Positions 23,518 to 36,287 of a DNA stretch of 64,000 bases are shown one piece after another. The DNA lies in the NCBI GenBank assembly GCA_947034895.1, contig OX344762.1:8685501-8749500 (forward strand), written 5' to 3'. The first letter of the stretch is position 1. Each line of letters begins with the position of its first letter. The stretch comes from Rhytidiadelphus loreus (lineage: Eukaryota; Streptophyta; Bryopsida; Hypnales; Hylocomiaceae). The translations under genes and the position numbers were made by a program. The notes under the pieces are model-generated. The model worked only from the letters and a program-made list of their open reading frames with translations. It made no database searches and was not told the origin of the DNA.

Positions 23518-25416
23518 CAAAGCTTGCATTCTCCACAGACTGCCCAGAATTATTTAAAAAAAAACCCACCCTCCTTGATTGAGAGGGTCACTATTTTGGG
23601 TACTATTTTGGGTACGTGTACTGTAGGGATGGATGAGGAATGAACCAATCCACTCGCTCCCCCAGGAGCCAGATCCAGTACTGTACACAACTGAAGCTGG
23701 AAAACACTGCAGCACTCTGCAGCAGTCTATCTAGCAAGCAGCAATGGTCTCGAAAAGCCAAGCTTTCCGCTGAACGAACCCACCCTCTGTCTCTCTCCTC
23801 TCTCACTCTCTCTCTCCTCTCTCGCTCTCTCTCTTCTCTCTTCTCTCCTCTCTGGCTCTCTCCTTCCCTTGCAGCCTCTGGCTCTTGCAAGCGCTCAGGA
23901 CCAGTCAGTAGTCAGGCATTGTCCCTCTCTAAAATTCAAACGCTCATCAGACTAAATTCAATTCTCCCCCGGGCTGCACCTGCTTTGGTTTCCTCGCTGC
24001 GTGCACGTGGTTCGTGGCCACATTCTTGTCGAACCTTGGAACGGAACGGAACGGAAGCTCTACACTTGGAAAAAAAACTGGGCAAGGCTTGCCTGCTTGC
24101 TTGTTTGTTTTGTGGGTTCATTTGGAAAGCAGACAGAGGCTGGCTGATTCTGGTAGAGAAGACGAGGTTTCGGTGGAGCTGGGCCTTAGTTTTTGTACTT
24201 GTAAGTTCTCTCTTCTTTTTTCCCCATGTGTGTCTGACTGTCCGTCCGTCTGTCAATTTCCTCTTCAACCGCTCGAATTTTCTGTGGGTCTTGCAAATTG
24301 GATTCTCCAGATCCATGTTTTCCAAATGCTTGAACATTTTTTAGCAATTCAGAATTTGAGTTGGAATCCTGTAGTCACGTTTGATTCTGTTGTTGTGAAT
24401 CTCTCCTTTCCTGTTCCGTGGCGCAATGGTGGCCGTGGACTGGGGTGTCATAGTCAGGAAATTGTAATTGATAAGCCGGAATGCACGACTGCTGTACATA
24501 AACTTGTGAGTCAGTCTACGTTTGAGGCCCCAGGGGAGGCTTACAAGTGCCATAGGCACAAACCTTCCAAATTCACACTTGGAGGCTAGAGTAAGTTATA
24601 GCACTTGGAAGCAATTAGTAGGGAAGAGGACCCTTACGTATATTCCATTTCTTCCGCGGTCTAGAGTCAGTTGAAGAGAAGCTGTGAGTGTCCCACATAT
24701 GCACAACAGGGAGCAATGCCGACATTGGCTGGATACGACCAAGGATACTTTTGGATAATGTCTCATACTTGGTGTAAATTTCTCAGAGTTTGGTGTCACT
24801 GAGATGAGAGCAACTGTGTTTTACGTGTAGGCTTAATATAGTACAAAGATAAGTGATGGATTCGGGAACGTAGTAACGAAAGCACGCTGCTGCGAAAGCT
24901 GCATTTTGGTTCGCTGCAATTTTTATGGTACAGTGACAGGAATTTTCCAAACTACGCGGACGTTGGTCCTTAACCGAAATGGAGCTAGTGCAGAGTCGAG
25001 TTGAGAGAGTTCCTTTGGAGATGTGGACCTAGGACTCCATAATTCTCAATCACGTTCTCGTTTCGGAACAATCGCAATTAGACACTCGTACTCAGAAATT
25101 AGTGGCAGAGGGAGTAGCTTAGCCCGAAAGATTTAAGCTTACAGCTCTTGTGTGCAAGTTCCTGGTCAAATTGTGTGATCCGGCGTTCGGTCACTTTAGG
25201 TTAACCCAATTCGAGCTTTGATTCAAAAACTGCGTGACTGATCCTTTGCTAGCTAGGTGGCGACAACGCTCCGTTCGTGTTGCGATGGTAAACCCCGGCG
25301 TCAATGCAATGGTTCCAGACCGCGCCTTCCTCCTCCAGCCACGCTGACCCATCGACAGAGCTGAATGCGCGAATTGTGAGGGTGACGAACACGAAGAATT
25401 CGAAGCGTTCCACAAG
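23518..25416 (+). promoter_or_regulatory. Phototropin promoter and 5' leader region
   Basis: This interval runs from the piggyBac right flank to the phototropin ATG. A TATA-like TATTTAAA lies at 23551-23558, 38 bases after the transposon end. A CT-rich tract follows at 23786-23870, a common feature of plant 5' leaders. A consensus splice donor, ACTTGTAAGTTC, at about 24197-24208 suggests a leader intron. Open frames on both strands here (for example 23640-24344) show no family similarity and are probably incidental. The true transcription start is not known. Confidence 0.5.
23786..23870 (+). repeat. CT-rich microsatellite in the phototropin leader
   Basis: About 85 bases of CTCTCT with interspersed TT and G, strand-biased to pyrimidines on the coding strand. 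It may belong to the transcribed leader. Confidence 0.8.
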
Positions 25417-28400
25417 ATGCCAACATTGGAACCCTCGACGAGCTTCGGGTCGCAAGCAGGCAGGAGGCCCATGGGCAAAACGAACCGAAGCTCGCTGGAA
25501 GTTTTTGGTGGCGCTCCTCGTTTGTTGCAAGCAGGAGTCTATGGCGGGCAATCCGTTCTCGTGGAGGACGAGCCACCGGGAATCGTCAATCGCCCCGCCA
25601 TGGCAAAAATCCCGCTGCTCGGGACAGACACGCCGCCCGAGTTTGCCCCGAAGTCGCCAGTGAGTTATTCTGTCTCCGCGCTGCGCGAGAGCAGTCGCAA
25701 ACTGGCGGAGATCGAGAAGTCTTTGTCCGAGAGGGCGATGTTGGTGGACGGCTTGGTGCGCCCGCTGGACCGCCGCGGCGAAATGGCCGTGACGATTGAT
25801 TCCAGCGACTTGTCGGAGGACGTGATTGCTGACCGCACCGCGCAGTGGGGGCTGGTGCTGTCGAAACCGACGCCGCGGCGCGTGACGACTCGGCGGTCGG
25901 ACTCCGACATGCGACTGCCAGAGGATTCGCGGCTGCCGCGACGCCACTCAAGCTCCAGCTACCGACGTTACTCGGAAGACTACAAGAAAGCGGAGAACGT
26001 CCCGCGCTCGTCGAGAACCTCCAATGAATCGTCTGTGCGGGAGGTTCCCGTGCGCGTCTCCGCGGAGCTTCTGGACGTGTTGTCGTCGTTCAAGCAGACG
26101 TTCGTGGTGTCGGACGCGACCACCCCGGACTACCCGATTGTGTACGCCAGCAGCGGGTTCTTCACCATGACGGGGTACAGTCCCAAGGAAGTCATCGGAC
26201 ACAATTGCCGATTCCTGCAGGGTCCCGAAACGGACCCCACGGACGTGGAGAAGATCCGGCAGGCCGTGAAGACGGGGAAGAATTTCTGCGGACGATTGCT
26301 GAACTACCGTAAGGACGGGAGCATGTTCTGGAACTTGCTCACCATCACCCCCATCAAGGACGAAAATGACAAGGTCATCAAATTCATCGGGTAAGTCGCA
26401 ACGTCGGTCGAATAGAATTCAATCTCGAGAGTCATTGACTGTCAGTGCATACATGTCCTATGTTGCTGGTTTTGTACGAGCTGATCGACTGTTGGCGAGG
26501 TTGTTGGCTTCACCAGAATGCAGGTGGAAGTGAGCAAGTACACGGAGGGTGCCAAGGAGAAAGCTCGTCGCCCCAACGGCTTGCCAGAGTCGCTAATTCG
26601 CTACGATGGTTAGTCTCGTATCCCATCATTCCATCTCTTTGCTTAGCTTTGCTCTTCACAGTTGAACCTCATATTCGCAAAAATATTGGCAGATATCAGT
26701 AAGATTGGCGCAAGCTTCACTGGCCCGACTGAAACGGTTAAACTTCATGTCTCCACGAGTCTTAGTTCTAATTAGTGTTTTAGAGCTAGACAGGGTTCTT
26801 GCACTTTGAACACAAATTTGGCGCTAGCTCTGAAACTCACTATCTTAACGGATATGACTGCATTTCCTCTTGCATCGATTGGAACGCAGATCGCCATGTT
26901 TATTAAAGTGGTGAAATTGCAAGAAAGTGGCACATTAGTTTCCAGACACCTGTCACGATGAACGGCCTAGTTTGTGCACTTGGATGCCACAAATTTGGGA
27001 ACCACGCCATGTTAAAGTATGTGATCGTGTTTTGAAGCATGCTATGTTGCTGGATTGTGAGTGCATTGTGGTTTTCCTGACCGTGGAAACACTTGGAGCT
27101 GTGGAATGATCACAGCGCGCCAGAAAGACAAGGCAACGGAGTCCGTGACGGAGCTCGTGGGTGCGTTTAAGAAACCGTCGCCGGCGACGCCGGCGCAGCA
27201 ACCGATTGAAGGCGACGGAGCCTTCGTCTCCTCTCCTCCACTGTTGTCGCTCCCCGCGCCCGGAGAGCGTCGCTCCAGTGATCCCTACGCGAGCTATCGC
27301 ACTCCCAAGCTCTCCGGCGTCTCGGAGCTTGGCCTCAGTCGCAGCAAGCGCACCTCCGGATTCTTATCTCTCCTCGGGTATAGCTAACCTGCCATTCTCA
27401 CTGCACGCTCCCAGTTTCAAATGGCTTAGCAAATGCAAAATTTACAGTGTTTTCCTACAAGTATCAATCATGTATGATTTAATGAAGCATTTGAAGAGGA
27501 ACTAGGAAAATTTTGCAAATAGTAAGTGCTCTCCCGTCACTGAACCACCACCGACCTCACATAGTTATAACTAAATTCTCAACTGCCTACACAATTGGGA
27601 AAAAATTGCATGCAGACTGTCGGTTGTTCAGATGGTTGCTAAATGATGAGGTTTGTGCACAGACTGGGAAAGTCGCAGCGAACGCGGGAGACTGAGACAA
27701 TGACGGATTTCGACTTGGACTTAGAATCGATGGTGGGAGCTGAGCGGCCTCCGAGCCGAAATGATTTCGATCGCACTTTAGGGATTCGTCGCGGAATTGA
27801 CTTGGCCACGACGCTGGAGCGAATTGAGAAGAATTTCGTCATCACAGATCCGCGTCTTCCTGACAATCCGATTGTAAGCGCACGGGTGACACTGTCGTTT
27901 CCGATTGCTTGAGCACAAGACCGTGCACATGACGAGCACAAGACCCACCTGTAGTCCACCTGCTGATGTTAGTAGTCCCGTGAGTGATTTCTGATGGTCC
28001 GTGTTTTGTACAGATTTTCGCATCCGATGAGTTCTTGGAGCTGACGGAGTACACTCGTGAGGAGATTCTAGGTCGCAATTGCAGGTCAGCTTGGCTTTTC
28101 CATGATGGGATCTGATTTCTGTAGTCAGGTTCAACTAGCTTGACATTTGCGTGTTTATGGAGTTATGAGAGTTTTCAGTTGTGAACTGAAATCGGACTCG
28201 TTGTGAAATGGCCAGATTTTTGCAAGGGCCAGACACGGATCAGAAGACAGTACAGCTGATACGAGACGCAATCAAAGAGAGCAGAGACATTACAGTGCAG
28301 TTGCTGAATTACACTAAGAGCGGTACTCGCTATCCAGCACTTAATTCGCCATCTATGCCACGAAATTTTATTACTAGCTTAGATAAACTGACTAAAAGAA

Positions 28401-31400
28401 AAGAAAAAGACATGTAGAAGCAACCAGAGTATGTTTTCATGGAGCCTAAATCACGCAATGCACGTGCCTGTTGCAGGAAAACCTTTCTGGAACCTCTTCC
28501 ACCTACAGGCTATGCGTGACCAGAAGGTGGATTTCCTCTCTACAGCTAATTGTGATTAAGTTGCATGCAAAACGGTTTTAGGATTGCGATATGATCTCGG
28601 CAATTGCACTTTGGAATTAAGTGAAGACGACGATTGTTCACGCATGTTTCTTTGATGAGTTCAGGGCGAGTTGCAGTACTTCATTGGAGTGCAACTGGAC
28701 GGCAGTGAGCTTGTGGAGCCTGTGCGTCATCGATTGTCAGAGAATGCCGAGAGAGCAAACGCAAGGCTGGTGAGTCGATCGAAAATCTCTACAATCGTGG
28801 AAGACTTCTTGAAAACATGGAATCTCACTTCGTAGCTCGTGAGTCAGAAATCACCAGTGAGAGCTCGCTTCAAGCGTAACGGACACGATGATAGTAAGAA
28901 ATCTCACTTCATTGCTGGTGGAGAATTTTTCAGGTTCGAGAGACGGCGCGGAACATCGACGTCGCAGTTCGCGAGCTGCCCGACGCGAATACGGTGCGCT
29001 TGCGTTCTCGTCCACTTCTGTGAACCCTTTGTAGTTTGAAACCTCGATGTAACTTCCTGATTCTGATTGGGACGCACCTGAAATTTGCAGAAACCGGAAC
29101 TTTTGTGGGCAAGTCACTCAAAGTGGGTTCGCCCGAAGCCACACATGGGCGGGACTCCGGCATGGGAAGCCATTATAAAGGTAGCTTGAATATTTGAATC
29201 ATGGTTGCATACTATCGTAGTTGCGGTGAGAACATTTTCCATTGCAGATTTTAGGACAGTTACTAAGAATGCCGTTCGATAGTTTGAACATTTTTAGAGC
29301 GTTGTCCAATTACTTTTGAGAGGTTACAGTTCAGGAACACAGGATGTTGAAAAAAAATAGACAAGGGTGCAAAACGCAGTATAAAAGACTTGAATCTGAA
29401 ACATTCGGCCGTTTTGGGTAACCAAGGAGGATGGCAGAGAAGTGAGAGTTTGCTTGATGAGCTGGTGTTGATGATGTGAGCAGGTTCGAAGCGAAGGACT
29501 GAGGCTGGGGTTGAAGCACTTCAAGCCCATCAAGCCACTTGGATGTGGTGACACGGGAAGCGTCCATCTGGTGGAGTTGCGGGGAACGGACCAGGTGTAT
29601 GCCATGAAGGCCATGGATAAGATGGTAATGCTGGATCGGAACAAGGTGCACCGCGCTTGCGCTGAACGGCAGATCTTGGATCTCATGGACCATCCGTTCC
29701 TGCCCACCCTCTATGCGTCTTTTCAGGTACTCCTATGCGTCCTTTGTTCAATTTTTTTATTTTAGTTCTGACCAACGCATGCAATGTTCTTCACTGATTC
29801 CGGCGATATAAAATTTGGCTCCGTTTGAAATATGATCACTCACATTGATCATTTTTAAGCATGAAATCTCGGTTCTTTAGGGTTAACCCTAGCTTTGGAT
29901 CCAAGTGTTGAGTTGGAAGTCGAAGTGCAGAGCTTGAGGACGGTGTGGGATTCGCAATTTGCAGACAGCGACGCATGTGTGTTTGATTACGGACTTCTGT
30001 GCGGGCGGTGAGCTGTTCTTGGTGTTAGAGAGACAACCTTTAAAACATTTCCGGGAAGACTCCGCCAGGTATATCATTCTACGTGGCTTTGGTGTGTATG
30101 CGTCCTCTACAACATGTGTTTTGTTGCAGTTTGTGGCTGCGCCGTGTGCAATGCTTCTGTTGCAAACTTCGTGGTTAAGCAATCGCTGAGCCTTTGGGGG
30201 AGGGGACAGGTTCTACGCTGCAGAGGTGGTGCTTGCATTAGAGTACCTGCATTGTAAAGGTAAGTGCGGTATCTGCCTTGAACATCGTTACAATTGGCTG
30301 GTTTAGGGTTTAGTGTTCGTAGAAATTTTGTTTTGAGAGTGTTTGGTACGAGTGCGTGGAAGGTGAAGGATTCTTTGTAGGTATCTGACGCGTTTTTTGT
30401 TGAAATTTTCGATTGCAGGGGTGGTCTACAGAGACTTGAAACCCGAGAACATTTTGGTCACAGAGAGTGGGCATGTTCAACTGACCGACTTTGACCTGTC
30501 ATTTATGACCTCACCACGAGTGCAGGTTGTTGTCCTCACTGTGAACCTGATCTTGTACAATACCTACATTCAATTCTTGCAAAGGTTAATAGCGAAGTCG
30601 AACACACTGCTTCACGCGCTTCGTAATTCATGACTGAACTCGATCCCTCTGGTCGTTTGTACTAAGAAGCATTGGCGTCTGTCATGCAGCTGATTCCTCC
30701 TGTGAAGTCGAAGAAGCAAGTTAGGAAATCGAAGGACGTGAGCCGCCCTGTCCTCTGTATTGAGCCAGACATACCGTCCAACTCTTTCGTGGGGACTGAA
30801 GAGTATATAGCACCTGTAAGAACGCCCTGTAGTTCGTTGATTGCATTGCTGCGTCTCCGTTCGTCTTTTATACCCACATGACGATATCTCCACCAGAGAT
30901 GTTTTAGAAAATCTAACCGCATTAATCCCTAACAATTGTACCTGTGTAATTGCAATGGGGCTAGGTTTTCTAGAACATCTCGGGGTAGATTCATCTTCAA
31001 GTTTCAAAGAGATTCTGGCTGCTCATTTCTGGATGTGATTTTAGAGGATTTGCTGTGCAGGAGATCATTTCAGGTCAAGGGCATAGCAGCGCCGTGGATT
31101 GGTGGGCCTTAGGTGAGGCTCGTCCCTCTAGCTTCTGTTTACTTGGTTTCTGGTCCCATTGAGTACACTCCAACCGCTTTAATCTTACAACCTGGTAGGG
31201 TCCCGACTTTTTCACGATGACACAGTTTGAACGTGTGACAAGGTTGTCAAGTGTGCAAAATATTCGAGAATGTCATTTTAGAGATAGCCATAGTAAAGCG
31301 GTTGGAGTGTACGTCACAGAGAAGCAAGGCTGACAATGATCTGGGTATTGCTTGATACTCGGTTGAATGCATGGCACTTACATCTTGGTAGTAGTCTTGC

Positions 31401-32221
31401 CTACAAGTCTGAAAACTCAGTGACCGTTGCAGGTATATTGCTGTATGAAATGCTGTTTGGGCGCACACCATTCCGAGGAAAGAATCGACAGAAGACCTTC
31501 GACGATGTGCTGAACAAGAAGCTCTACTTCCCATCCAATATCCCTGTAAGCACGCTCAGCACGTTCAAATGGAATCCCGTTGCGTAATCCTCAAATGCTC
31601 TCGTTATCTGGATTTTGAGTTGCTTGTGTGAAGTCGATTATTCACAAGACCAAATTGCAGGTGAGTCTGGAAGCAAAGGTGTTGATACGGGACCTTCTAA
31701 ATAGGGACCCTACGACGCGACTGGGCTCTCAGCGTGGTGCACATGACATCAAGAACCATCCATTTTTCCGAGGTTTCAAATGGCCCCTTGTACGCAGTAT
31801 GGTAAGCACTGATGCCAATGCTCCCTCACAGTTATCCTGTTTCATCCTCGTGGCTATGGGATTCTGATCTTCTACATTTCTAAGCTATAACAGATTTAGA
31901 GACCTCGCTTAGGAAGCTAATACGGGGTAGTTGATATCGTATCTTTCAAAATTGCTGGGTACGATTTTTTCTTTCTGTTGGTATTTTTTTACCCTTCCTT
32001 GAAAGCAGACACTTCTGGTTTTAGGACTTAGGGCTTAGGGGGTTGTGATCCATGTTGTTCTGAACGGTATGTGTATGGTGTCTTTTGTTGTGCAACAGAC
32101 ACCTCCTCCTCTTGACGCCCCTCTCAGCATCACCTCGACCGTGCTAGAGCCGGAAGATAAAGGTGCAGAGCTCGAGTGGGACGATGTCGAGTCTTCGTCG
32201 ACCTTTAATGATACTTTTTAA
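25417..32221 (+). CDS. PHOT: Phototropin: LOV1-LOV2-AGC-VIII kinase, 19 coding exons
   Basis: Blue-light receptor kinase; FMN in each LOV domain forms a cysteinyl adduct, freeing the kinase at the plasma membrane. Coding exons: 25417-26390, 26517-26608, 27116-27377, 27663-27873, 28014-28084, 28216-28322, 28477-28526, 28665-28769, 28934-28993, 29091-29180, 29484-29726, 29965-30068, 30210-30259, 30419-30525, 30690-30815, 31061-31112, 31433-31545, 31661-31801, 32099-32221. All introns are GT-AG, and the exons total 3081 bases, exactly 1026 residues plus stop. LOV1 is about residues 215-335 with adduct Cys264 (GHNCRFLQG). LOV2 is about 485-605 with Cys536 (GRNCRFLQG). The kinase spans about 683-985: P-loop GCGDTGS, Lys716, catalytic Asp812 (YRDLKPEN), and DFD at 830-832, the AGC-VIII replacement of DFG. 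The segment before TEEYIAP carries the plant insertion. No damage seen; length fits land-plant phototropins (about 900-1100). Confidence 0.95.
29757..29890 (-). repeat. Dispersed ~130-bp repeat (R), copy in phototropin intron 11
   Basis: Shares CATGCAATGTTCTTCAC, AAAATTTGGC and ATATGATCA in the same order with 38806-38940, and in reverse with 39955-40075 and, more weakly, 33470-33560. Ends near CTTTAGGGTTAACCC. No coding capacity or clear terminal inverted repeat. Confidence 0.6.
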
Positions 32222-35200
32222 AACGGTGCGCTAACCCAGTCTAACATGTGTGCTCAGATTCTGCACTCCAATATCACATGATTTGATGGAGAATTATAAA
32301 CAATTAGATAAAGGCTATATTTGTAAAATAAAATTTCATCGCTTGCAATATGGATTTTTTTACCAAGTCCTAACGAATGACTTTCACGTGTCAACAGCAG
32401 TCGAATGTTGCTCTATGTGAATTTTTCTCCATTCAGTTCAGAGTCTGCTTCGACTCCGAGGCACTCATCGTTTGCTTTGAATATCTTGCATCTGCTGCTG
32501 AGTTTCTATTGAAACAACCAGGTGAGCCATTTCTCGTACTCATTTTCACGCTATTCGCATAGGTTTTAATCAGACGGTTAAGGGAGAGGATACTACTTGC
32601 GTCCCATTGAGCATTGCAACTCACCGTATGTAGAATGTGGTTTCTGGGAGATTTATAGAGTTTTGGAGCAATCACTTTCGGTACAAGAGCCAAATCTGAG
32701 GCTGTAGACCACTATTTAAGAGACAGTAGACAACCACATTTCCATTTAAAGATCAATGGCTATAGACATGTGGCCAAGTCCTGCTCACACCTCTTGCTAA
32801 TGAGTCTAATCACGTTATGAATAGCTGAGTTACCCTTGGTAACAGGGGTCAGTATAAGAAACAGGATCAGGTCCGTAACGTTTCTAGTATCCTTAGTTGG
32901 GAGGTGTGTTATGCTTGAAAGTTGTGAGTGAAGTTAGGCAGGTTGTTTGGGGTCTTTTTATGTCTGAATTTGCCCATGAATCCAGGGAGTGCCACTGACA
33001 TCATGAACGTATTTGAATACAGGATACTCAACCTGGTGATACGAGGAATGATCTTGGCTCCCCAAGTTGTAGCATATTTCATGTGGGTCAATAACTGTGC
33101 CTAATTATGGCATCTCCAGTTCGTTCCTTTTTTTCGCACTCATCATTGAGTTAGTGGTCCTGGAGAGCAATAGAGCAAGTGTCTTACGGTGAACGGGATT
33201 GTATCGTAGACATTGAGGTTTCATTTTCCAGCTTCTAAAATTGGTGGTAGTTCAATCTTCTGCATTGCACTGTAGGCATTTCTGGTGAGCACTGTAGGAC
33301 TGATTACTTGGTGAGAACACATTTCCCTCACAGATCTTTGATCAGGTAGTCAAATCCTCAACCAACTTGTAATCTTTTAGCGGTTGAGGTTTGTAAAATC
33401 TTTTGCAAAAGCAGACAGACTCTAGTCTTGCCTCAATTTGCGTCTTCAATACTTAAGCCCAGGACAGATTTCAGGGTAATAAAACGCCTTTTTGATTGAT
33501 CATATTGTGAAAAACTTAATGCCGATGGGGCTATGTTTTACATGACCAGATTCAATAATGAACAATGCGTGTGCGAATGAAGTAAGCTGTAGTCTGCATA
33601 TAAGCCACGCAATAGTACTAAGCTTCGAAGAAAATGACGCTCATTTTGGGCCTGAGTTGATCCTTTCAACACGTGACGGAAACCATTGTTTAATATTTGC
33701 ACATTTTTGCTCATATCTTTGTATAAGTATACTCCGTATCTTTTACCCCATTACCCCATTTCCATCAAATTGGTCATAAAGGAAGGTTGTCTTTTAAAGA
33801 TCCCAATATTACCTTGGATGAATGAGAAGTTATTTGGATAAAGCATTCCCTACAAGCATTCTATTCATCATTTGAAATATGAACTTTTGATGTTAATTAT
33901 GAATATGATCTTATCTCAAATATGAACTTTTAAGGGTGAATCTTTTATGTCCCATGCCTTCCAAAAGTGGTCTTAGAAGTGTCTATAATGAAAATGGTTG
34001 GAACACTCTAAAAGATTTGGGGTTATTTTGCAAGTGAAAGTGTCAATTTCTTTTATTCACAATGTCATACAAAACTCTTGGATTAGCCTACTTTTGAAAA
34101 TTAGCTTGGCCATGGAATTGTAGGTCCAACGTAAGTCATACCTAAATCCTTGGGATGTGGGTGGAAAGAACCTTTGTGTGGGATGACATTGAACCAAAAG
34201 AAGAGATAAAGAAATAGAGTGCAAGAACTGTACAACCATTTTTCTTGTATAAATGCATATTTCTAGTAGGAATTTTGCTATGTTTTAAAAAAATGAAATT
34301 CTAGACATGTGTAACAAATTCTATTGAGATTCAATGTCATAGTGTTAGATTGAGAATTTCTCTTGCACACAAAACATAGAACGTTAGAGTTCTATACATG
34401 GTGAGTGGGCATGTTTTTGTGTATAATGCTTGTATTTCTACAAGAATTGAGTTCAATTGTAGTAGCTACAACTTGTAACAAAGATTTGTTTTGTCTCATG
34501 AATCCCAAAAAACCTCAAGCCATCTATTTTCCCAGTGACTAGCAGTGGGACTTCTATTTCAAAGTTTTGTATACAACTTTGAAATGGCATCTTTATACAT
34601 TGATTCTACCATGAATTTTCTTGCAATTCATAGGGTGGATCATAGTCATTTTGAAATACAAATGCTTCATCCTATCCTCTTTCATCGTTTATGCTTAAAT
34701 TGTCGTATTTGACATTACTGTAGTGATGAGAAAAATATACATTTCTACATCGTTCTCACATTATTCCTTTTTTTTCTAACAAAAGAACAAGCCCAATTCT
34801 TTAAAGGAGAGAAACAACACTACAAACCAAGGACCAAAGGCCAAACAATCAAGTGAAAAGAAAGTAACACATTTAAAATCTAATCAAGGTTGTGAGGTTG
34901 AAGAATAAGACTCCTAGTTCTCACAATATTCATGTTACTTGGTAAATGAAACTTGGGACCTAAAGGTTAACACTAGAACACCAAGCTAGTTACTATGGAA
35001 ATCATCCTTTTGGGTACCATATGATTCATTTGCTTAAAAAAACACCAAGAGCTCTCATTGGAGGTCAAAGTATTGTCCCTTTTCACACAAAACTCCAAGG
35101 ACAAACATCTACACTTCTTACATTCTCTCTCATCCATTGACGACGTTACAGCGCTAAATGACGAGCATGTGCTTGGATTACCACTTCGATTATTGTTCTG

Positions 35201-36287
35201 ACGCCCGGGTAAGGTATCCAGCCACTGTTATACACGCGGATAAGCTTCGTGTTGAATGTGGAAAAATGCATCTGCAATCTGACCTACCATCAGCTTTGGC
35301 AGTCAAACCTAATCACAAAAGTAGCCACCGACCTCCAGCCATAATTCACGGTTGCTTGCATATTTAACACTGCAGCCTGAGTGCAGATCCCAGAGGAGTC
35401 AGAAGTGGTCACTTCAAGGCTTAAATTTTGAATGTTGTGAACTGAAATCGATCCAGATTGAGAACTTTGTGTCAACTAGACAGGTGATAGAAAGCTCGGA
35501 CTACATGTGCAAGAATCGTTGCATCCCACGATGTAGATCTCCAAATATAATAATAGCCACTACTATGGTACTACTATGCTAGTTATATGGTAGAATATCA
35601 CAACATCTGTTCCTACACAACAACATACTGTTGCATATGTAGTTCGAGATGCAATGTAATTTGAACGTTTCGTTATTTCGAGATTATAACCTTCATGATT
35701 CGCTAGTAGATCTAACTTTCTGATCATGTTATAAGCTTAAGTCCTTTAACTTAGTGCCTACACCTAGTTCTGGATTGCGCTTCTAACTTTGAAATTCAAC
35801 TAAATGAGTTATTTATTCTTCACTGATTCTGATGATGAATCATCAAATTGGAGTTATGCCATGAATTCATGGCAAAAATTGGACAAGAGAAATCTCCATA
35901 TGACCAACTAAAATGTCCTTGAAAAACGTGAGGCCCAGTTTTGGCCTCAGACCGAAATTGGTCAAAGTACTTTCAGACATGAATTATCGGACAGAATACT
36001 TTCAATTCTTATCAGACCAGACGAAAGTATAGTACTGCCCAGTAAGAATCAAGGATACACATCCTCAGAGAGAGAATAGGCTAGATGCAAAAAGAAATCC
36101 AGGGTGCTAGTACCTATTTACAATTACATGCCCTAGAACCGGGAAAATCGACAAGCTACAGAACCTGGATCTCGAGGCTGTCAAGACTAGCACTCAGCTT
36201 TATACTCCAAATCCTCCCAAACAAATGTGCAAATGTGCATTTCAGCCTCCCAAATGGCCCCCTTACAAACCACTCCTTCACAGCTTT
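32222..36287. other. Intergenic region between phototropin and the DUF707 gene
   Basis: The two genes converge here. The phototropin 3' UTR probably ends near 32330 (ATAAAATTTC). An R-type dispersed repeat fragment lies at 33470-33560. The 35150-35600 part carries short open frames on both strands, including one beginning MTSMCLDYHFDYCSDAR with a GTAAGG donor after it, but no family is recognised. The DUF707 3' UTR occupies an unknown part of the right end. Confidence 0.5.
33470..33560 (+). repeat. Dispersed repeat R, partial copy
   Basis: TTGATTGATCATATTGTGAAAA, GGGGCTATGTTTTACATGACCAGA and GAACAATGCG align in order with 39998-40070. More diverged than the other copies. Confidence 0.45.

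Noticed and set aside
25249..25947. 232-codon minus-strand ORF over phototropin exon 1
   Set aside because: A shadow of the GC-rich first exon; Arg/His-rich composition and no domain.
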